64,000 nucleotides of DNA from NCBI GenBank assembly GCA_037178675.1, contig JAYMGJ010000646.1, forward strand, positions 62,001 to 126,000, read 5' to 3'. A model generated the notes under the pieces. That model ran no database searches. It had not been told where the DNA came from and saw only the letters and a program-made list of their open reading frames with translations. Below are positions 1 to 13,516 of this stretch, piece by piece. This DNA comes from Scleroderma bovista (lineage: Eukaryota; Basidiomycota; Agaricomycetes; Boletales; Sclerodermataceae). The translations under genes and the position numbers were made by a program. Numbering within the stretch: position 1 is the stretch's first letter; each line of letters starts with the position of its first letter.

Positions 1-1060
1 CTTGCACTATCATGATCGAAGCACAGGAAGTCCACCATGTGCCCGTATTGGAACGATAGCCATTACCTAACGATGTGATTCATCATGTCACACCAACGCT
101 TTTCCAGACACAGACTCACAGGTGTTCATTAAATGTCCGGCATTGTGTGCATCTTGCCTTGCATGCCAATTCCGCCATGAGGCATACACTGCCTTGTTTC
201 CGTGATTCCTTCCCAATAACATTCTGACACTAGTATTGCACCTTGCAGTCAGCTCTACACCTCGCCAACCGAATGTTTGTGTCCAGCACCAGTACTCACA
301 TAGTCTGACATGTAAGTCAAGCGGTGACAATATGCATTTAAAGCAAAAATCAAGAACCATCGCAGGAGCTAGAAGTCAATCCAATGCAGCTAAATTCCAA
401 TATGTTAGAAGAGTACCCACCCATGAAGTTGGTGACGGCGGGGTATCTGACTCTAATCCTAACCGTGCCTCCTACAAATACTTAAGCCAGCAGTCCTTCA
501 AGATACCCGAGTATTGGCCACTTCAAATAGGAGCAGCCCATTTGTGCAGAAGCGCTCCGAAGAAGAGAAGTTGAAGCTTAGCTTGAACCGTCACGCGTGT
601 GAACTCCGACGTCAACGTGCCCTGTCAATCAGTTTCTTGTGTCAGTGATCTTTGATTTGGCGTTCAACTTCAACATTTCTAACAGCGGTGGCGACTTACC
701 TAACTGATTCAACGTGTCACTTGGGCCGAATACATGAGCATCCCTACAGACCGCCATCTGGTGCTCGTCGAATGTCCGGAAGTGAGTGTGCGTGTCGAGC
801 GCGTTCAGCTTCAACTGCCCTATTTGTGGTTAAGCACAGTATAGGTGTTGTTATTCCTTCTGGGTTTAAATGATTCTGATGTCGAAAACGACGGATACCA
901 GCGATATACCCCAGCATACTCCTTGCTTTCAGAGTTCAGAACTAAGCTTCACTTGGAGGACAGATGCGAACAGTAACATTCTCAGCTTCATTTTAGTGTT
1001 CTACAAGTGGCATCATCGTTCTGCTATGTCAGTGTTATTCTGGCTGCTCCAGTTCTTTCC
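1..1060. repeat. Flank of a third DUF6533 gene copy (array unit)
   Basis: No gene is visible here. Positions 10-40 are nearly identical to 3121-3152, and 120-345 matches 7740-7915. Both matching stretches lie just upstream of the two DUF6533 genes, which are read leftwards. The segment is therefore best read as the promoter-side flank of another copy whose coding part lies left of the window. A second matching block joins 430-560 to about 3290-3440. Similarity is patchy, so the duplication is not recent. Confidence 0.6.
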
Positions 1061-1334
1061 GGTCAAGGGATGTGATTGGTCTGACTTAGCATAACTTGTA
1101 TCAGCCAGGAGGATCACTGCTAACGTTCTCGAAGACCGACTGCAAGGTTCGTGCTCGTGTTCGTCACTTGTGCTAACTAGTTTCTTGGGCGGTAGTATGA
1201 CACTAGTGCCTGGTAAGCCCAACATCATGATGACAGGCTTCGCAGTCCGATTGATCAGGTGTGTACTATGTGATCTCCCTTGGTGAACAACTTGTTGAAA
1301 ATATGTTACAATTCAGTACGGGAGTAGCCAGACG

Positions 1335-3011
1335 TCAAACAATGTAAGTATCTTTCCCCCTCCATGGCTCATCCTGGACCATGAACTCACTTATTGTGAC
1401 TGGATTAGAGCCCGAGACTAAATGATGCGAAGCCGCCCCTCGCAAAGAAAGGATAAGGCGACATCCAGCAGCGATTGTGATTGGCGCGCAGAAGAGGAGA
1501 GCGTCGCTGAGCCACTCAACCTCAAGGCTCGTACCCTGTTTCAGAAATACAATAGATGTCACAAGAGGACTACACCTTATTGTCAGATCCTCTCCAACAG
1601 TGACAAGAGAATTCTTACCTAAGGAAGTATACGACATTTCCCTGGATCAGAATATCGACTAAGCGTGGTTTGTTCGACCTGGCTGATCGAGAATAAGATT
1701 TCCGCTTTGAATGCCTGACACCAGCCCAGACAGCAAGTACAGCCAGAATCACGTCGAAAGTAAGACAAGGGGCCCATAGTCTGTATCTGTACGCAGGGAC
1801 CATGTCACCGGCCATACACAGGTCTGTCGTCTTGTAGTGATGTCCAGTAATGGTGAAGTGCTCCACCCACATTTCTGCAATGGATATCACAATATGACGA
1901 TGAAAATCTCCATGCAAGCCAACGACGAACCATTACTAAAAAGACTGGCTGCGATCAAGATCCACAACATAAGGCCAACCTCGGCGGCAAAAAATGTCGC
2001 CATGAAGATCAGAAGCCTCTTCGAGCATTGATAAAGGGCATAAAGGCGCAACTGTAGTATCACTTGTATAGCTTCGATGAGGCCATACTAGATGATGGAG
2101 TTGTAACTTTACCTTGTACCGCCCACCAAATGACAGAGCCCGCCCATTCTTCAATGCTGGTGATGAATCCGCCTATTTGTTTGTTAATAGCCTAGAGATG
2201 AGGTAGGAGGTAGCAGCATACAACTAGATGATCGCATAGGCATACTTGGACTTCAGCATATTCCCACACTCAAATTGAAAAATACCATACGTCTATTGTG
2301 CTTCAGCTGGTGAAACTATTGCAGCGTTCATCTAAAACTCACCTTGTCTGAAAGTGGGACGAGAAGTACTTCACGATCATCAGCATCACGGATAGAAAAA
2401 TGAGGATAGTTGTACGCACGGACAGTGACAGTCCTGTAGATGGAACATAAGTTTCAGTCTGTAGTGTTCATAAAAATAACTTACAGGTTGTACAGCGTTC
2501 CGAAGTATCGAACCTGTGCCAAATGAATGTCAGAATCTGTCAGTGTCATATACACTGAAGGCATTCGTACAAATATATATAGTGTGGTCGATATTTTCCA
2601 AGAACGCTCCTGTATCTACCATGTCAGCCCATACCCTGCACAGTCCATATAATAAGGAAAATACCCAAATTTGCTCGATCTGAGACCCAGTGAGTAATGC
2701 AATTGGCCATGTAGTAAGGAGGGAAGGAAACAGAGATAATGCAGTACATACCTCTTGATCTAGGGTGAGGACTAGCACATTACATCGTCAACAAACCGTC
2801 TTGAGTATCAAGGTACACTTGTATTTAGCTCACGGTACTCATAGAATAAGACTGTCGTAATTGCCACTGTAGCGTCCATACTTGAGCACCCGACTTTGCA
2901 ATAACTTCAGGAACACCCACGGCGAGTTTCCAATCTCATTTGGATTGCTGGTAAGTACTCATCCAAGGGATATTTATCTGCTGGCACCGGAGACCCGATG
3001 ACTATCGCCAT
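1335..3011 (-). CDS. DUF6533-type multi-span membrane protein, copy A
   Basis: A spliced gene on the minus strand with no visible disruption. Exon 1 (3011-2921) starts MAIVIGSPVPADKY. Exon 2 (2866-2834) and exon 3 (2771-2752) join in phase to give the family signature YEYLLTLDQE. Later exons give IEQIWVFSLLYG, VRYFGTLYN, then RLYALYQCSKRLLIFM near 2080-2040, the loop LVDILIQGNVVYF near 1650, and GCRLILSLR in the last exon. These are the usual landmarks of the basidiomycete DUF6533 membrane proteins, which have about seven helices and no known ligand or partner. The protein ends KDTYIV. Copy B has the same splice positions and a similar C-terminus, which supports the model. Exact borders of the middle exons are my reading of GT-AG sites. 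Confidence 0.75.
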
Positions 3012-3675
3012 AATAAACAGGGCGTTCTCTTGTGCTTTGCAGAGTGCGGAAAGCTGGAAGAAACGAAGTTAAGCGTCAAATGGCGAGAAATTTGTGATCC
3101 TTTATCTTACACCTCGTACAATCATGATCAAAGCACAGGAAGTCCATCATGTGGCCAAACTTAGTGGATGGGTGGCGGTTACCTGCTTCCAAGTGCACAT
3201 CAATGGAATTTTACCTAAAATGACAGACTCACCGTCCGCAGGGACCGGAAATGAAACAATTGCCTACCTAATTCCACAGTGCCATTTTTAGAATTCAAGA
3301 ACACCAACAGCGGGGCATGGTCCCTTACATACTCTAGCCCGCAATCCTTCAAGATGTCCAAGCATGGGCCAGAAGATGCCCAGTCAGCGGAGCTCGAAGG
3401 AGAATAGCGTAATAGCTGTGCCGTGTGGGCTTGATCGTGAACTGATTCAACCGTCTCAACCGTTGAACACTCCTGAGCCATTTCGAAGCCCATATAACTT
3501 GTAACTAGGTAACGTCAACGCTCAAGAAGTATGATGCATCTAACTCCACGACTGCATCAGGTACTACATAACGGATTCCACCTTGCAACCTTCATTCCTT
3601 CAATTGCATCGTTCTGTATGTAACACTACCATCATGATGCTTTCGCTGATTTGTTTATAAGGCATCTTTAGATCA
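3012..3675. repeat. Upstream flank of DUF6533 copy A (array unit)
   Basis: No gene. Positions 3121-3152 repeat 10-40 almost exactly, and 3290-3440 resembles 430-560. This marks the unit boundary of the local tandem array. A short promoter is expected immediately above position 3011, but I see no convincing TATA box. Confidence 0.5.
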
Positions 3676-3834
3676 ATGATTCAACACATATTCGGTCCAT
3701 GCCATCGAATTCCTCATGTTCAGGCATTAATGATTGCCCGCATTTTTACGTTACGTTTTCCTCGCTTTATGTGGCTTCAAGTCAGCTTCGATGACATTAC
3801 TACACTCAGCCAGACAAGGAAAGATCAACGCTAT

Positions 3835-4354
3835 CTAGGACATGCGCGAAATGCTTCCACCGCTACCCCTGTTCACTTTCACAAACCAAGGTTGATGTTC
3901 GAGCAACCAACGTTGACGAGGCCATTCTGTGTGGTGCATCAAGTAAAACCCTGCTATGACAGTTGTACATGGAACACCTACGAAAGTAGCATTCTGGCAG
4001 CAAACGGTTTGCTGGGCGCAGTTAGCACCACTGCCAACACCTACGAGGGTGATAGGAGAGCAGCTGATAGCCAGGAGAGGGCCGACGATGGGGATGCTGC
4101 CGACAATTCCCAACAGACCGGCGAGCAGATTGGCGTTGGTTTGAGTAGCCTACAAGGAACAGTTGACTGGTAATTAACGGATGTCTTTGGAAGAGGTAAA
4201 GCGTATTACTTACCTCGAAGGTCGATCCGCAGCATTGCAGAGTGCCATTGCTGCAGCTGTCACCAGTGCGGGCAGCGATGGGCTCTGGTGCAGCAGCGAC
4301 GACGGAGGAAAGGGCCAGAACTGGCAAGAGGAGGGTAGATGCACGGATGAACAT
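3835..4354 (-). CDS. Class I hydrophobin
   Basis: Small secreted amphipathic wall and surface protein. Exon 1 (4354-4214, 47 codons) encodes a signal peptide starting MFIRASTLLL with an alanine-rich cleavage region, then the first cysteines as C-x6-CC. The intron 4213-4150 has GTAAGT and TAG borders. Exon 2 (4149-3835) starts ATQTNANLLAGLLGIVG and supplies the remaining cysteines as C-x13-C-x5-CC-x9-C, giving the full eight-cysteine class I pattern. The predicted length is about 151 residues. The roughly 40 residues after the last cysteine are unusually long for the family, so a missed terminal intron is possible. Class I hydrophobins self-assemble into rodlets at air-water interfaces. The gene sits inside the DUF6533 array without resembling it. 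Confidence 0.85.
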
Positions 4355-4437
4355 TTCGACTGAGTTGTTGAGATCGAAGAACTAGCTAGCTGAGACTGGG
4401 ATGGCTTGCTGGAGAATATTGGCCTGGTCACCAGCCA

Positions 4438-4444
4438 TTTTATA
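4438..4444 (-). promoter_or_regulatory. TATA box of the hydrophobin gene
   Basis: On the minus strand this reads TATAAAA (context GTATAAAATGG), about 85 bases upstream of the hydrophobin start codon. This is a normal spacing for a highly expressed fungal gene with a short leader. Confidence 0.6.
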
Positions 4445-5870
4445 CGTCGCAGATGAAATGAGGGTATTTGTTTGTTCCATGACACTGAATATCGTACCTG
4501 ACCAAGGCCAACATTCCCGTGTACCGACGAATAATTCCGTTTCATTTGTTTTGTGAGCAGGAACATTGTGACCGTACATCGAACCTAACTTTACGTGATT
4601 GTAATTAGGTACGAACCTACCACTCCGAATATTACTGTTGCTGTGTTCATTCCCGTTCCCAAGGTGTAGAAGTTTCGAGCGTAGAAGACCCACCTTTAAT
4701 TCAAGGAGGGAATAGCAGATTTGGAATCGTCGAAGCACGTTAATGACAGACTATAATGGTGCGTACCTCTATCAGACATGTTAATCTGCAAAGGCTACCT
4801 TTTGCAACGGTGAATCATGGCGTGATTTACGTGTAGTAACCGTGACCATGCGCAGTTGGATCCTCGCGTTTCCTCCGCTGAATCTAGAAATGTGTTTTGA
4901 ATAACGGGCAAGGCACCGGGATTATCTGATTGAATAGGTTGCGCTGTTAATGCGCACGGCCAGACCTGGCGTGGTGGTATGTATCCCTGAGTCAGAGATT
5001 GATAATATGCACCCTGCTATATGCGATCAATTTACAGAGCGTGGAAAGGGCAGACCATTGTGTTCGAGATGTCATCTGCATGAAGTTGGCATTGAACACA
5101 GGGTAAAGCGCGTGTCCATTCATGGGAGGACAAGCAAAGGGGGCCTCAGCTGGGCACAATAACGGAAGGGGGATTAGATCGGCTGTTCTTGACTCTGCCA
5201 AAGGACTTTTTGCGGGGTCAGAGAGATATATGGGCTGACCTCGAAGGCACAAATCATGGTTACTGTTTGGCACTACAAACAACACGGCATTTCCTGGGCC
5301 TTCAGACGAATGCGAGGTTTGATTTGCTCTGCCTGGATAAGACACAGGCGCGAATGAGCGTGCCAGCAAGTGTTGATTTATTACGTGCTGGCTGTCGCAG
5401 GACCCCTACATTGTATGCCTGTCCAGCCAAAATAAAATAGGTGCAGCGTCCAGAGTAGGGGCACTGTGGAAAGTAAAAGCGCTGGAAATCAGACTGATCT
5501 GGTGAGCACTTCTTTCCAGTACATCGACTATCACGCGCTTTGGTCATGCTGCCACCCAAGAAAAGCAGTCAACTAGCTGCGGACGAGCTGTGACATCCGT
5601 CGATCACGGTCATATGGTAGGTGATAGTAGACATTGGTTATTCAATTCCTGATGCTTGCTACAGTTCTCCCCGGTCGAGGGATATGGTTGGTTTAATTTG
5701 GCGGAATGTGTCAGTTAAAACTTAGGCTTCGTAAATAACTGGTAATGTTCTCGAAGACCGACTGCGTTAGGAAGGTTTGAATTCATGACCGGTGTGCTGA
5801 CCAGTTTGCTAGGTTATATGATATTAGCGCCTAGCAGGCCCAATATCAGAATGTCACATATCACAGCTTC
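4445..5870. other. Intergenic; array flank at its right end
   Basis: I see no gene in 4445-5580. From about 5580 to 5870 the sequence resembles about 990-1230 (shared phrases such as TCTCGAAGACCGACTGC). This is the downstream flank shared by the two DUF6533 genes. Confidence 0.5.
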
Positions 5871-5904
5871 CTTTGCTGAATTTCAATACAATAGCGGACA
5901 AACG

Positions 5905-7544
5905 TTATACAATGCTAGTATCTTCCCCTCCCCATGACCTATTTTGAATCACAAATGCACTCATTGTGCAACTAGACGACTCGTGTGAAGAAGCCGCCTC
6001 TCGGATTGAAAGGATAAGGCGGCAACCAGCAGAAATGGGGACTGGTGTATTCCAGACGAGAGTGCCAACCAGCCACTGAACCTCGGGGCTCGCAAAATTT
6101 TGCATATAAAGAATGAATGTGATGAGAGGACTGTGCCCTGTGGGTCAGATTCTATTATTCAACGGTAACATGAGAGTGCCCACCAGAAAAAGTATATGAC
6201 ATTTCCCTGGATCAGGACACTGATCAGCCACGGTCTGTTAAACATTACTGAACGGGAATTAAACTGCTGCCTTGAATGCGTGATACCGGCCCAGACAGCA
6301 AGCACAGCCAGAATGGCATCGAATGAAAACCAAGGGGCCCATACGTATTCATATGCAAGGGTGCTGCCGTGAGTGACACATATTTCCATGTCGTTATAGT
6401 AGTATCCTGCAATGTAGATGCGTTCTACCCATATATCTGTGGCAGAGATCAGAACCTAAGACAGTAATGGAAGCCAATGACGGACCATTGTTGACACGAT
6501 TGTTTGAAATCGAGATCCAGAGCACGATACCAACCTCTGCGATAAAAACTGACACCATGAAGACCAGAAGTCTCTTTGAGCCATGATAAAGAGCATAGAG
6601 ACGCATCTGTAGGATGACTGTGATACCTTCAGCAAGACTTCACCGGATGGTATTTAGACAATACCTTGCACCACCCATACAATGACAAAACTAATCCAGG
6701 CTTGAGATCCGAGCTCGAGTTGGCCTATGGTTTTGTTAATACAGATAAATTGTAAGGGAAGATTACATACAGCTAGATAGCCACAATTTGGAATTCAGTA
6801 GCACAATAGATCAAAAAAAACATCATACGTCTATCGTGCCTCAGCTTGTGCAACCACTGCACAGTGTTTATTTAACTTACTTTGGCAGTTGCTTGAACGG
6901 GTATTACTTCACTGATAATCAGCATCGCAAATTCAAAAACGGTGATTGTCCTGCGTACAGGCAACGCTATGAATAAAAATACAAATATCAGTGTGTAATG
7001 CACCATATAGCAAAGGAATGACTTACAGATGGTACAATGTTCCGCAGTATCGAACCTACCTCAACTCAGGGTCAGAAGTTGCCAATGTCATATAGACTAA
7101 AGGACATCGCACGAATATATATAATGCAGAGGTCAGATTCCAACGATGCTTCTTTGTCCACCGTATCAGTTCATGTTCCGTAAATCCACACAACAAAGGG
7201 AATACCCAAATATGCTCAATCTGAGAATAGAAAATGAAGTGGGTCAGAAGAGCAGAAACGACAACAGCGCTCATGTAGTACGTACCTCTTGGTCTAGGGT
7301 CAAAACTAATACAGTATATCGTCAGTAATCTATTTCCAGTAAGCTATCCACGGGTTTTGCCTCACAAAATTCATAGAATAAGAACACAGCAACCGCTACT
7401 ACAGTGTAGTTCAGCGTTGGACCTTTTAGCAAGTCACTGGGCACACTCACTGTTAGTTCGCGTTGACAGCTGGCCTTCTCCTATTAGCAGTTCCAAGAAA
7501 CCAACTTGATCTTCTGGAATTGGAGACCCGACCACTATCACCAT
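5905..7544 (-). CDS. DUF6533-type multi-span membrane protein, copy B
   Basis: Paralogue of the gene at 1335-3011, with the same exon plan. The start MVIVVGSPIPEDQV is at 7544. The first intron joins in phase to IAVAVFLFYEF. The second joins to give FFLTLDQE, followed by IEHIWVFPLLCG, VRYCGTLYH, RLYALYHGSKRLLVFM (6606-6550), SVLIQGNVIYFF (about 6190) and GCRLILSIR (about 6030). The C-terminus GGEDTSIV corresponds to KDTYIV in copy A. Reading frames stay open through every exon and replacements are conservative, so both copies look like functional genes. Family function is unknown; these proteins are predicted plasma or endomembrane proteins. Confidence 0.75.
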
Positions 7545-9910
7545 AGCTTGCAGCTGGGTGTTCCTCTGGAAGGGCAGGGAGAGACTGAAAGAAACGAAGT
7601 TGGGCGGTCAAATTGCGAGAACATAATTACAGTCCTTTATCTTACGTCCTGCACAGGAAGTTCAGTCATTGGAGCGATGGTGGCATCACCGAACTATATA
7701 ATTCATTGCGTCACATCAACTAAAATACACGCTTCGCCAGACAAAGACTCACCGGCGTTTATTAAATGTCCAAGATTGTATGTATCTTGCCTTGCATGAT
7801 CTCAAGGTCTCGAATCCGCCATGAGGCATGCAATCCCTTGGTACCTTTCGTAATTCATTCCTATACTTCAATCAACAACGGAAAGTCTGATGCGCAAGTC
7901 AAGCGGTGAAAATGTGCATTTAAAGCGACGACCGACAATCATCGTAGGGGCTAGAAATCAAATAAATGGAGTTAATCCATCGCAGTTAAACTCCAAGATG
8001 TCAGAAAAACGCCCATACTAGTTTGGACAGCTTCAAGGTTTGCCGCAAATGAAGTTCAATATGTCCACGCGTGTGAACGTCAACTGAACTCCGTCGATGC
8101 ATGCAGTGCACTACGAGCCCACTATGTACAAGTCAGTTTAGGCTCGTGTCAACAATCTTTGATCTACTAGCGTTCAGCATTGTCAAGATTATTGAATGGT
8201 GCCGGCTTGCAGCCATTTTTTTGTCAGAGAACGCTCGGAAACCTGACGCGGTGCCCAATACCCATCCGCCTGTAACAATTGATTCAATTCCGTAGGTACA
8301 CCATCTTCGAGTCCTGACTTGCTCATAACAATAGGTGACTTTCGATCATCCACGATGCATTCAGTCCATGCCACTGGATTCCCCACCCGGAGCAAATGCA
8401 ATAAAGAACTGTACATCTTCGTAAGTATGATTCGAGAACGTCGTCACTTCCACCCTGCTATTGATATGGGTCAGGATCAGGTGTCCTGTAATGATTTAGT
8501 TTGGGAACTTATTCGGTTTACTTCTGTCCTTCGGTCATCGCTCCGATTTTTTTCGTGGCCTGCTCACTAGTATTGGAGGTCATGTTACTTCGCGGTCGGT
8601 CCAACACATCAAACGAAGCGCAATATCTAGAAAACTACCATGGGCTTTATGGTATGTCCTTCCAGTCAAATCCCCCATCTCCCCCATCTCCCATGTCGTG
8701 CCTATGATTAATTCCATGCGTCATTTACTGGCAATCTTAGCCACTCGGACGAAACTTACCCTGGATAGTCCTCGGATTTACTTATCAATACTACTCAATC
8801 ATGCAAGGAATCTGGGCGTAGTACATTCACTCGAGTATAGCAGCTCGGTCATTATCTCATTTCGAGCAAGTTAACTTTGTTGACAAGTAGTCATCATCGC
8901 GGCAAGTCCATTCATCATCACGGCGATGCCATATCATATTTCGAGAACCAGAGTTACTGACAGACACCGGGTTGACCTTCACCGCAGTCACTCAGCCTGA
9001 AACACATCTTACATAATGACAGGCAAGCTATTCTAATGTCGGCTTTTAGATCACAAGCAAGCGCATATCCAGGTTCCCAAGCCAAACCCAGATGCCGTAG
9101 AAGATAAGTCGTTCCACATCACATACCGCAGAACGCTCGTATGTCTGTAGCATCCGAGGTTCTAACGAGAAGACCACGAGGTGTATCATCTCCATCCTGG
9201 ATTAATCTCCTTGGCCTCCGAGCTCCAGAGACGTTCCCCACACAAAGACATAGGCTACCCACTGATGATGCGACCATATTCGCGTATGATCCACATTTAT
9301 CGGGCCTCCTTCTGACCTTTCACGATTACTTCAGGAGTGCCCTCACCCGGGCCCTTTAAGTAATACGTCATCGCCATCTCTAATGTTACCCCGTCGAGCG
9401 CGCTCTAGGACAGGAGGACTGTTAGGAAAGCACCCTTCTCGACGGACGACAGTGTCCACAGGAATCAGTAAGTTGACACCTGTGCCCAGGACAGGACATA
9501 TAATTCTTCGACCTTCGAACTGTATCTGACCGGACCCAGCGGCCATTAAACATACCAAATGGATCCCCGAGATACAATTATCATTCTTTGAACGAGTCTA
9601 TTTGGGGAGGGAATAAGTATAACTGCATTGCAAAACATAGACAGTGTGGTACGTATGGAAAGAAGAGCATAGTAGTAGCTATACAGCATTGGACATTTGG
9701 CGGAAAGCAGGTACATCATAGTGTTTCTGATCAACGAAAGCTCGAGTCATGTCATAGCCAGAAAGAAAGCAACAAAACATGACGAAGCACGGGCTCCAAA
9801 AAGCAAAGAGTGTGGACGAAAGCAAAAGTAGCAAAACAAAGCATGATCAAAAGCCTTGAGCAAAAGTCAAAATCGAGTCAGCGAGTCAAAAGTAAAGCAA
9901 AAAAAAGCGT
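7545..9910. other. Array flank, then a gene-free stretch
   Basis: Positions 7640-7935 correspond to 1-345, and about 8140-8300 weakly matches 620-720. From 8400 to 9910 I find no ORF with recognisable motifs, no RNA gene and no repeat pair. About 9770-9900 is rich in short AGCAAAA-type repeats just below the stop of the next gene and is probably its 3' untranslated region. Confidence 0.5.
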
Positions 9911-12900
9911 TCAAGGGTATTCATAAATGGGACCCAAATGGTCACTTGATGAAGGTGGCCGAATAACGACGCTCGGTACAACTTCGTCCTTGCGAAGCAG
10001 ACCTCGTATCCTACTCGAATCCGAGCGATGAATCTGTAGCGGCTTCAAGTACTTGTTCCCAGAACCAGTAGAATCAACATTCTCGTCCGAACCAGTCACC
10101 TTCACCTTCGGTTTCTTCTTTCCGAGAAGAAGTGGGCGCGTTCCAGCCGACTTGGACGCGACGACGTTGTCGCCGCTGTCCTTGTTCGTGTCGCGATCTC
10201 GAAGAAGGGAAAGTGGTCGAAGGCCCCCGCCAGGGGAGCTCGATGGGGCTTCAGACGACGACAATTTGCGCTGCAGCTTGCTCGATTTGGGTATAAGAGG
10301 CTTCACCGCCCGCTGAGTAGAATCCGTCGCATCATCAATGCGGTCCGTCGATACAGAAACGAGCTCTGGACGGCGGTCTTCACCAGGAGATTTAATATAA
10401 ACAATGCTCGAGCGACGAGAGACGGGCTGAGGCATAGCTGCAGCCTGGTATTTTCTAGAGTATGGATAACCGGAGTTTTTGTCATAAGGGGTGCTCGCAG
10501 CGTCGGGATCAAACGTGCTTTCGGGCTCGAAAAGCGTTACCGTGGAAGCAGCGGAGGGGGGAACGGGCTTGTCCAACAGTGTAATAACGGAAGTGCGCGC
10601 GCTGTCCATTCCATGGGGAACCTCGGGACGGAGGCCAAGACGACGTGCGGATATCGAGCGACCTAAGGAGGCGCCGGTAGCAGGAACTTGAAGATGGTCC
10701 TGTTCACCTTGCATGGGATGAGCGAGAACATTCGGCACGGCCTCGTCACCCCAGACTGTATTCCTCCGAGCAGCGTCGCTCACGGGCAACGTCGAGTATT
10801 GACGGACTTTGTTCGCCAGCGCGTGGTTGATGTCCGATTTCCATGCTTGGAGAGCATCTCTGCTGAGACCGAGACTGCAACCACGCGATTAGCATAGGAA
10901 CAATGTAGTACCACCATTTATCTTACCTGGGAAGACTAAAATGATTCCTTCTGTGAGCGGAGATCTTCCTGGCCCTACGACGATCCTGCGCGGGAGTAGA
11001 GTGGAGATGGGGGGAGGAAAATTCATCTCGAGCCAATATGCCAAAGTCTGATCCATGCGACTCTTTTGGCGCGCGACGAGGCTTCTTCGTAACGGTACTA
11101 CTTAAGGGTGGGGAGAACTCAAAATCTTTAATCTTCATTTCCCCTCCAACCTTGAGACCAGGGACCAGAAGCGGCAGTACACCAGCGGTAAGCGCATCAA
11201 TTTCGTTGACGTCATCGTTAACGACAGCGCCGAACGAGAAGCCAGACGAATAGGACTTTTTGTGAATGAGCTGCTGAGCGAGCTTGGCATTGCGAATATT
11301 AGGAGGCGTTGGAGGAAGTGGGTCGGACGGTGGTGGACTGATGTCTCCTGTCGTGATAGCTTGACCGATAATAGACGAAATTGAGCGCGAGCGAAGATGG
11401 GAGGTTGGTCGAGATGTGCCGTCATGTTCCAGAGCAATCCCAGTAACGACCGATGCAACGCCGTCAATAAGTTCCTCCTGCCTCTCCGGAGAAGCAGGAA
11501 CGATGACAGTGGTGGCAACGGCGGAATAATGTCTCTGCGCGATCATGATCCTTGATGCAAAAGCTTCTTCACCACTTGAGAGATAAGACGACGCCTTTGA
11601 TTCTTTCCTCAGTCTCCCCATCTCAGCGCTGTTGGTAGACACAGGAGTAAGGGGGAGAGTGGAGGGGAAGGACGGCTCTTCTTGCATTGGCAACGGGGGC
11701 GTCCGTTCCCCATCTCCTTTCTCGTCGTCGTCGATAGGGAGAACGGCTAGCCTTGGGACAGGCGACATGAGGCCAATGGCCCGACCGACCTTGCCCTTCC
11801 CGTCAACCGCATCGCCCTTCGAAATCCAGACGTCACCGCTGCGACGACCCTCAACAACGGTGATACTTCCACTGCGCTTGTATTCGGTACCATACCCGGC
11901 GAGCGTTTCCGCTGGAGACGGTGCGCGCAACACAGCTGACGGAGGTTCTGCGTGAACGTCGAATAGCCCAGTTGGGATTGGAATGGGCGACCGAATAATG
12001 ATGCTGAGTGCCAAGAGTGGAGAGGACAGTGTTATAGAGAGCACCAACATCAGCGACAGTGCACTGGACGGAGAAGAACCCGAGGTAGCGACCGAGAATA
12101 GATAAGGCAGAGATAAGCCCTGTACAAGTTCGCGTTAGTAAAAAGAACTTCACAAACGAGTGGATCTACATACCACAGGTACCCAGATGGAAAGGAGCCA
12201 AGATACGTATTTTGCGTACGATATGTCGACGCCAGGATCGTTGACGGCCAATGAAGCGATTCCCTTCTCCGAGTCAGAAGTATACCCATAACCGCCGAGT
12301 ACCTGCGCGGTAGACAGCGCAACGGGGGTGGCTGGACGAGATGCCATGCCAGGGGGGAGCAGCTCAGCGTGGATATCAACAACGCTTCCGCCATGCTGAG
12401 TTTGAGGGAAAGACCATGCTGAAGCCGTGGGGTGAGTGCCAGCTGAGGAGGTTAGCCAGGAACTTTGGGAACCGAGACGAGGGCGGCTGGGGACGTCACG
12501 ACGGAATGGATCGGGGTCGTCTGTGATGACGCATGTCGGAGAGGAGCTTGGGCGGTAAGGCGACGGGAGAGGCGGAACCGGAGGAATTGACGGATCCGGC
12601 GACGATGGAGCATTGAACCAAAATGAAGACTTGGGAGCTAAAGTCAGCTGAGATCCTGTTGGGTTGAAACGCGCGTTATGGGATTGGCGGTGAGTCGAGA
12701 AAGACCAGTTGGAGGTGACCTCGTGGTGAGAGCCGGCGTCAGAAGTCAGCCAGGAGCTGCCCTCCCGAAGGCCATCAATATCTTCGGTCCCGAATGATTG
12801 ACGGGGCTTGTCCTCGACTTCCTTGACAGGGGGCCATGTGCCAGCAGGCTCATTAAGAGCGGCAAGATTGCGGCGAATTGCCACGAGGGTGTAAATGAGA

Positions 12901-13516
12901 CCTCCAAAGGCTGCCGTGCTGAGCGCTGCCGTGGTGAGGGAGTAGGCTACCAGACCGTCGAAGAGACTGGGGACACCGGCACCGGCAAGGACACCTGCCA
13001 GCGCGGTAGACGTCAACCCGAGGAGCAAAGTGGGTGCCCAGATCATCCACTGTTTAGCCCCAAAGGACACAGAGCGTCCCATGCGGATGTGGAGGAGCGT
13101 CAGTCCCGAGACGACTAACAGGCAATTCTGCCTGATCGTCAACGCAAACCAGAGCCTCGCAGATGACATGGCGTCACGGGCCTCAGCGGAGGCCATTGGG
13201 CCGCTGAAATACTCGGTGGAAACCTGCCAGATAAAAACACATAGTGCCAAAAAGTCTAGAGAGGCAAGCCAGAGATGACTTTTGTCGGCTGCGGATAACG
13301 AGCGGAAGTTGTAGTTAGGAAGCCCAAACTCGGACTATCATACACAAGGGGCCGTCAGTTATACAGTCAAATCCCCTGGGGAACGCAACGTACCGGGGGG
13401 ACTCGCCTGCTCAAAGGATGAGGGGGTAGAATTGGGATGACTATACGGAGAATGACAAAAGCTGAAGCTATGAACGAGACGAAAGCAAGGGCAAGCGTTG
13501 GGATAAACGGGATCAT
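9911..13516 (-). CDS. Seven-span-like membrane protein with long disordered regions
   Basis: Four exons: 13516-13394, 13334-12174, 12119-10927 and 10874-9911. They join in phase to 1,146 residues ending PIYEYP. Exon 1 is a hydrophobic N-terminus (MIPFIPTLALAFVSF). Exon 2 opens with EFGLPNYNFRSLSAADKSH and carries about four membrane spans, then a low-complexity stretch rich in Ser and Pro with two diverged SSWLTS repeats. Exon 3 begins with the last two hydrophobic stretches (GLSLPYLF and LALSIIIRS), followed by a long disordered tail with many Ser-Pro and basic sites. I recognise the protein type only as a basidiomycete membrane protein of unknown function. The tail looks suited to phosphorylation or scaffolding, which is inference. 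A damaged partial copy lies at 17593-18704. Confidence 0.8.

Noticed and set aside
9343..9734. Two short minus-strand ORFs between the array and the multi-span gene
   Set aside because: They show no conserved motif, no signal peptide and no duplicated partner; probably chance.
11038..11955. Plus-strand ORFs opposite the multi-span gene
   Set aside because: They are shadows of the real minus-strand exons; their composition mirrors the Ser/Pro-rich coding strand.
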